Shown here: piece by piece, positions 58,975 to 64,000 of the stretch
Numbering within the stretch: position 1 is the first letter of the stretch
How the letters are laid out: every line of letters begins with the position of its first letter
NCBI RefSeq assembly: GCF_027475565.1
Contig: NC_069381.1
Location: 172,615,501-172,679,500, forward strand
Direction: 5' to 3'
From: Acinonyx jubatus
Lineage: Eukaryota; Chordata; Mammalia; Carnivora; Felidae
DNA: 64,000 nucleotides
Program-made: the position numbers and the translations under genes
The notes under the pieces: generated by a model
The model's input: only the letters and a program-made list of their open reading frames with translations
What the model was told of the DNA's origin: nothing
Database searches by the model: none

Positions 58975-59050
58975 GAGTTTTCTGTTCATCACTGTATCCA
59001 GGTACTGGGCATATAGCAGATCTTCCATAAGCCGCTGTTCAATAGAAGAA
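58975..59050 (+). repeat. L2 3' end fragment, plus
   Basis: TTCATCACTGTATCCAGGTA CTGGGCATATAGCAGATC matches the L2 terminus (CACTGTATCCCCAGTGCCTGGCACATAG). The minus-strand frame 58936-59124 overlapping it is therefore not a gene. Confidence 0.55.
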
Positions 59051-59129
59051 GGTTTGCTCTCACTAGTGCTTCTGGGGGGACCTGATGAAAATGAAGAGAA
59101 CAGTACATTCATAATCACTGACATTAAGC

Positions 59130-59795
59130 TTGTTTCAATCTGTTCCAGATCTCAGAGTTTTGTTTGTTGTTTGGTTTGTTTTTTCTCTTTTGTTTGTTTG
59201 TTTTGTTTGGTCTTTCCTTGCATGTGTTTGACTCTTTACATCTAGGAGATAAAACCCCAGGGCGCAGGATCCAGTCTTTGCTTAGACAAGTATAGCACAC
59301 TAATGAAAGTTCCGCACACAGAAGGGCCTCGCAAAATTAACCAGGCCATATTAATCATTGACAGAAAGTCTGCTAAAAGAAATAAATACATCTGCATTTC
59401 AGGAGTGCCGTTAGCACACACTCATTTTTCATGCAGAAGAACTATGCACAACCTATCAAGATCGGAAAAGTAGATTTTCTCCCCTTTCTAAAGAAATGAG
59501 GACAGCAATTTGAGTAGTAAGATCTCCTAATGTGATAAGTCATTTTCTGTGATATTCAAGTGTGAAGGAGAAGTTCTGCGCACAGCTTGGGATGAGGTCT
59601 TCTCCAAAATGGCTTAAGATTTTAAAGCAAACTGGTCACTCACAGCCAGAAAACTCCACTGGAATAGTTACCGTATATTTGGAAGATTTCTTGTTGCAGT
59701 CTATTTTGATTGCACTCAAATAATGGTGCTCTAGGGAGAGTGGAATGAAAGACCTTTGGGAAAACCCAGGCACCCTCTCTGATCATTGCAAATAA
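59130..59795. other. Intronic stretch, nothing recognised
   Basis: GTTT-rich patch at 59158-59210. Otherwise unassigned. Confidence 0.45.
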
Positions 59796-59799
59796 GGGC

Positions 59800-59915
59800 A
59801 TAGCCTTTACTAGGTCAGGGGTAGTGGTCCGTTTTGTTCACTGCTGTGCTCCTGCTCTAGAACAGTACCTGACATATAGATGATGCACAACAAATATTCT
59901 TGAAATGGTTTAGGA
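59800..59915 (+). repeat. L2 3' end, plus
   Basis: GTTTTGTTCACTGCTGTGCT, AGAACAGTACCTGACATATA GATGATGCACAACAAATATT CTTGAA is a clear L2 terminus. Confidence 0.8.
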
Positions 59916-60339
59916 TATAGAAATGATAATGATAATAATAACAATACAGTTGTTTAGAGGGGAAGGATTGGGAACACTATTCCCCAAGATAGGAGGGGTA
60001 CTACAGCTTTTAAAGCTTTTTGCCCCCCCAAAAGGGAGAGAAAGAGATAAATTTAGCTCAGGAAAGACATGAGGATTCTTGAAGTACTAGGGGCTTTTCC
60101 AGATAAATATATTCTTTCTGGAAAGAGTTCAGGGACACAAGCAGACCTGGGGCAATTACTTGGTCAAAGTTTAAACCTGAAGTAGAATAATAAGGAGTGT
60201 ATATATTGCCAAAAGCTTAAGTAAGTTCCATGAAGATTAAGAATAAGAAATGAATACTTACTACCACTGTTATTCTATATTTTTTATAAGCAAGGGAAAA
60301 GACATAATTGGTAACAATATTGAGAAAGAAAAGGAAATG

Positions 60340-60750
60340 TATTTCTCTTTATTGGTAATTATATTCCAGTACACTCAAATTTAAAAAATAAGTAAATAAA
60401 ACTGTGCTTAAGAAGATAATTTGGTAAACTGACTGGATACAGGATATTTCCTATAGTAACAATAACTTGTTAAAAATTCAATTTTAAAAACCTTTTTTAC
60501 CCAAAACTATAAAGCAACTAGGAATATATTTAGCAAGAAAAATACTTCGCCTTCCTGAAAACAGTGTAAACACTGATAAAGCATCCACAAACAGGCATAT
60601 CATGTATAGATACTTTAAAAATCACACTTGTCTCAAGTTTTATATAATTGATTAAATTGCAATGAAAATTACAATTAAATTAAATTACAGTAAGAATGAA
60701 GAAGAACAAATGTTTGAAAATAACCCAAAATTTTTTTAGAAAAAAGATAC
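60340..60750 (+). repeat. Probable old L1/HAL1 ORF2-region fragment, plus
   Basis: A-rich, with AAAACTATAAAGCAACTAGG and later ATTGCAATGAAAATTAC, similar in order to the L1 ORF2 region (AAAACTATAAA..., CAATGCAATTCCAATCAAAAT). Strongly decayed. Confidence 0.4.
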
Positions 60751-60929
60751 ACCTGTTTATGCTCTGCTAAGAATTGTATGTAGCAGCTTCAAGAACCAAA
60801 CCACAAATACGAGTGATTTAAAACAGGCTTTTTTTTTTTTCTTGCTTCATAGCCCATTGTGAGTGGGTTGACTCTTTATATTTGCTTGTTGTGGCCATTT
60901 TGCTATTTTATTTTCATTTCTAAGCATAA

Positions 60930-61105
60930 ATTCAGTGAATATTCATTCTGTGCCAGTCACTGGTTGCATTACTTCATTTAATTCTCACACAAACACTGAG
61001 TTTATCCCCATTTTATGAATGACCAAACTGAGGCTCTGAGCGTCTCAGGAAATAAATGATATTGGAAATTCAGGTTACGTCAAATATTCTTTTGACTCCT
61101 TTAGA
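60930..61105 (-). repeat. MIR element, minus
   Basis: TTCTGTGCCAGTCACTGGTT, TTTAATTCTCACACAAACAC, TATCCCCATTTTATGAATGA CCAAACTGAGGCTCTGAG. Confidence 0.85.
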
Positions 61106-61261
61106 TTTGAAGCATACTTCACAGTAGAAAGAACGTATAACATAAATTTTAATTAGCCAAATGGATGTGGCATAAACGAGTAATATATATCCAGTGTACT
61201 ATATTATCTTTCATTCTATTTCTGTCTTATTTAAGGTAGCAAAAGTAGAGAGTATGTGTCT

Positions 61262-61410
61262 GAAAATTAGAATGGCTGGAATCCTAGCCCCATCTCTGCT
61301 ACCTAACAAGCTTCCTGACCTTGAGACCTTCCTGCCCTGACCTTCAATTTCCTGGTCCTCAGTTTCACATCTCTAAAATAATGGGAGTGGAATGATAATA
61401 TCTCAACAGT
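61262..61410 (+). repeat. MIR element, plus
   Basis: GAATCCTAGCCCCATCTCTG CTACC, CTGACCTTGAGACC, TTTCCTGGTCCTCAGTTTCA CATCTCTAAAATAATGGGAG. A partial reversed MIR end (GTCTGGCTCCAAAGCCCATG C) follows at about 61475-61500. Confidence 0.75.
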
Positions 61411-61544
61411 CCACAACAACACACAGTCCAGTCCACATTAGAGTGGATCTTAATAAGAAAATAGATTGTGAAGTCTGTCTGGCTCCAAAGCCCATGCTTT
61501 TGGTTCTCTGTATAAATTGGTTTAGTTTTGTAATATTTGCTTTT

Positions 61545-61783
61545 TGCTTGTTTATAATTTTTTAATGTTTATTTTTGAGAGAGAGGTGCGCGCGTGCGCA
61601 CACACACACGCGCGGGCGCGCGAGTGGGGGAGGGGCAGAGAGAGGGAGACACAGAATCTGAAGCAGGCCCCAGGTTTCTGAGCTGTCAGCACAGAGCCCA
61701 ACGCAGGACTTGAACCCTCAAGCCGTGAGATCATGACTTGAGCCAAAGTCAGATGCTTGACCCACTAAGCCACCCAGTGCACC
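61545..61783 (-). mobile_element. CAN SINE, minus, GA tract replaced by a GC/CA repeat
   Basis: After TTTTTGAGAGAGAGG the usual GA run becomes an alternating purine-pyrimidine tract (61588-61623). The normal body and the end AAGCCACCCAGTGCACC follow. Target TGTAATATTTGCTTTT upstream versus TGTAATACTTCTGTTT downstream. Confidence 0.93.
61588..61623. repeat. Alternating purine-pyrimidine tract (Z-DNA prone)
   Basis: GCGCGCGTGCGCACACACAC followed by ACGCGCGGGCGCGCG. It is by far the densest CpG run in the window. Confidence 0.9.
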
Positions 61784-62140
61784 TGTAATACTTCTGTTTA
61801 TAACAAAATACAAGTGAATGCCCTGTCCTTCACTCTCCCTGTCTCATTTCTTAGATATGAAGGAAGTTTGACAGGGGAGGAGCCTCTGGGACAGGACAAA
61901 AATTCAATGCTGCTCCTTGTGCCCATGCGATTCCAAGTTCAATTTGGGAAACCCTCGGACACTGACGATGAGCACACTTTCTTGTTGTACCCAGTAGGTT
62001 TGTTTTGGCTTCAACTTAGAACTCTTATTTTAAAAGCAAAAGCCTATGAAAATAATACCTTCTATACCACATAAAAGAAGAACAGATGTAATTTAATAGA
62101 AAGTTGCTACAATAAAATGAGAAACCCAAGATCAAATCAG

Positions 62141-62141
<1 letters not shown>
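61784..62141. other. Unassigned stretch between SINE and TG repeat
   Basis: The 61814-62074 plus-strand frame (86 codons) starts in unique-looking sequence and has no recognisable domain. Confidence 0.4.

Positions 62142-62182
<41 letters not shown>
62142..62182. repeat. (TG)n microsatellite
   Basis: About 20 uninterrupted units. Confidence 0.97.
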
Positions 62183-62185
<3 letters not shown>

Positions 62186-63850
62186 AATTTCCTGGCTCTC
62201 CTTTAAAAGACAACCTTCAGAGTATTTAGTTTAAAGGATAACCTTTCTTTCTGGTGGATCTATTTTAATTTTTTTTCAGGATTATGGTTTTGGTGATTAA
62301 GTAATAGGTTTAAATCTGATTGATTCTGACCTTTTGTTAGCAATTGACTGTTATGATGTGTTTTTAAATTTTTTATTTCTTGCATTACTTGGCACTGTGA
62401 CACGGCAAGTCAGCCAAATAACGAATATAAAATTAAATTGGCTTACTCCTATGGCTTATCTCCTGGGTGCAGTTGAGTAGCTAGAAGGTTTAAATACTGT
62501 TTTTTGTTTGTTTGTTTGTTTGGCTTTTGGTATTTATTTTACACATATCCAGTCACGTTAAGGCCCAGAAAATTAACCCTATCCCTTTGAAACTCTGCAA
62601 CCTTGGTTATAAAGATAGAGACATGCCCAATTATTTTTTCTACGTTTAGAATATCCATTGGTCATTATCCACCAATTATTTATTAACCTTAATGTTAGAC
62701 AAATATTTCATGATGTAAGAAGGAGACATTATTTTCCCTTAATATTTTAAAATAGTTATATAGAGAACATATTATCTATATAAAATGGGCATATTTTGAA
62801 TTTGATATAAAACATGTATTTCATATATTTTTGTTATAAATTAGCTCTTTCATATGTTAAATAGTGTCAAATTTCATAGCAATTAGATTTATAACTCTTT
62901 AGTTAATTATTTCAATTGTTACTTATCTGACATTTTAAAAAAACCTGCATTATTCATAGAGTGATCTTAAAAACATTTGGGGAAGCAAGTAAAACATATT
63001 ATAAATGAGTCTGTGGTGTGCAACACTGCTCTCTACTGGTAAAAAAGCAAGTCATAAAACTGAAGTTTTCACATGAAATAAACCAACTACAAATAATATT
63101 TGAAAATGAAGATGCAGTCCTCAAACTTTCACACGTTTTTGCAAAATGCTTATTGTAGGTATAATGGAATACAATGAATGAACTGGAAGAAATGAATACA
63201 GACATCACTTGAGATTAGTTTAAAAGAGAGGTCTATATCATTTTAATTAATTAAAAATAGTTGTGAGACTTTTGGAAATTAAGCCAAATATGAAATATCT
63301 TAATAGCATTTTAATGTAAGAAGTCTATAAATATTTTCTATATAATAGTTTGATGACATTTTTGTTTTTAATTTCAACAAAGTTGTTTTTAATTTTGTTT
63401 TTAAAATACTTTTTGTGAGTATATCTAAGTATCCAAATGCATTGAACAGAGAGATGTTATATGGGAAAGAACAATTAGCTTTATATTTTCAAAAATGTGC
63501 TTTGTATTTGTCAAAGTATGTATAGAAACATTTTTAAAGATATTTTATACTTTGTGGAAGATACATGCTATGTAGCCATACCTTTCAATATATAGACTAA
63601 GAATACATAAAACATTTTTAGATCATCTGACTTCTCTACAGTCTGATATATTCTAAATGCCCCTTTTGTGTTTTATGTCTTTCTTATCTGTCCATATTAC
63701 TTAGTAATATTTAATGTTTTAATCTCAACTCTTTTAATAACTCAGCTCGTAGTCAAAATTTAAATGCACACGTACACAATAATGCCCAATAAATAAATAA
63801 ATAAACCAGTCATATATAATAATTTAAAAGGGTTTTTTTTTTGTTTTCTT
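62183..63850. other. AT-rich intronic stretch, nothing recognised
   Basis: A GTTT repeat lies at about 62500-62521 and an AAAT repeat at about 63788-63805. No gene seen. Confidence 0.5.
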
Positions 63851-64000
63851 TTTTTTTTATTTTTTAAATGTTTATTTTTTGAGAGAGAGAGAGAGAGAAA
63901 GGGAGAGAGAGAGAGAGAAAGCAAGCAGGGGAGGGGCAGAGAGAGAGAGAGGAGACACAGAATCCGAAGCAGGCTCCAGGCTCCAAGCTGTCAGCACAGA
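63851..64000 (-). mobile_element. CAN SINE, minus, cut by window end
   Basis: T-rich tail, TTTTTGAGAGAGAGAGAGAG tract, GGGGAGGGGCAGAGAG, AGGCTCCAGGCTCCAAGCTG TCAGCACAGA. The head is beyond 64000. Confidence 0.93.

Larger units (their letters stand above)
32044..64000 (+). other. GULP1: Downstream GULP1 intron (partial, 5' part)
   Basis: The intron starts at the GTAAAA donor after codon 30. It continues past the window end, so it is at least 31,957 bp long. I looked on the plus strand for an exon starting with codons for FLGSTEVEQ and saw none. Confidence 0.75.

Noticed and set aside
58936..59124. Minus-strand frame MSVIMNVLFSSF.. that looked protein-like
   Set aside because: It overlaps an L2 3' end and a MIR edge. 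No intact gene structure.
32044..64000. Search for the next GULP1 exon (start of the PTB domain)
   Set aside because: No acceptor followed by codons for FLGSTEVEQ was seen on the plus strand. The intron is taken to extend beyond the window. A BLAST of GULP1 mRNA would settle it.
1..64000. CRISPR arrays, operons, phage, plasmid or bacterial mobile systems
   Set aside because: The base composition, spliced gene and SINE/LINE/LTR content are those of a mammalian nuclear intron. No regularly spaced repeat array is present.

Overview
The window is carnivore nuclear DNA, almost certainly from a cat-like (feliform, most likely felid) genome. The evidence is about 41 copies or fragments of the tRNA-Lys-related CAN SINE. 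These carry the head GCGCCTGGGTGGCTCAG, an internal TTCGAGCC box B, a CT-rich tract and an AATAAA/A-rich tail. Mammal-wide fossils (MIR, L2, MER5, L1, MaLR) and several LTRs make up much of the rest. There are no bacterial-type operons, CRISPR arrays, phage or plasmid features.

The only protein-coding gene I can support is GULP1 (PTB-domain engulfment adaptor, CED-6 orthologue) on the plus strand. Two coding exons are present. The first (exon 25476-25547, ATG at 25520) encodes MNRAFSRKK plus one base. The second (31982-32043) encodes the next 21 residues, ending YIPYNAK. Both have GT..AG borders and the reading frame joins across a 6434-bp intron. Together they give codons 1-30, the segment just before the PTB domain. 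The promoter and 5' non-coding exon(s) must lie upstream of base 1, and the PTB-encoding exons lie beyond base 64000. The window is therefore mostly GULP1 intron: more than 25 kb before the first coding exon, 6.4 kb between the two, and more than 31.9 kb after the second.

Region by region: 1-9 kb holds MIR, CAN SINEs and an L2 reverse-transcriptase fossil. 9.3-10.7 kb is a minus-strand L1 3' end split by a SINE. 12.4-17.4 kb is a cluster of minus-strand LTR-like segments. 19.5-20.7 kb is another LINE fossil split by a SINE. 23.3-24.6 kb is a MaLR LTR with part of its internal region. 24.9-25.5 kb is a SINE doublet ending 67 bp before the GULP1 acceptor. 27.5-28.3 kb is a SINE triplet. 32-55 kb is SINE-rich intron with MIRs. 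55.6-61.5 kb is the longest SINE-free stretch. 61.5-64 kb ends in a SINE cut by the window edge.

I see no new multi-gene system here. The most useful observations are the GULP1 exons, repeated SINE insertion at duplicated target sites (one pair next to the splice acceptor), inverted SINEs bracketing the exons, and the antisense LTR cluster. All repeat family names come from recognition by eye, not from a database search.
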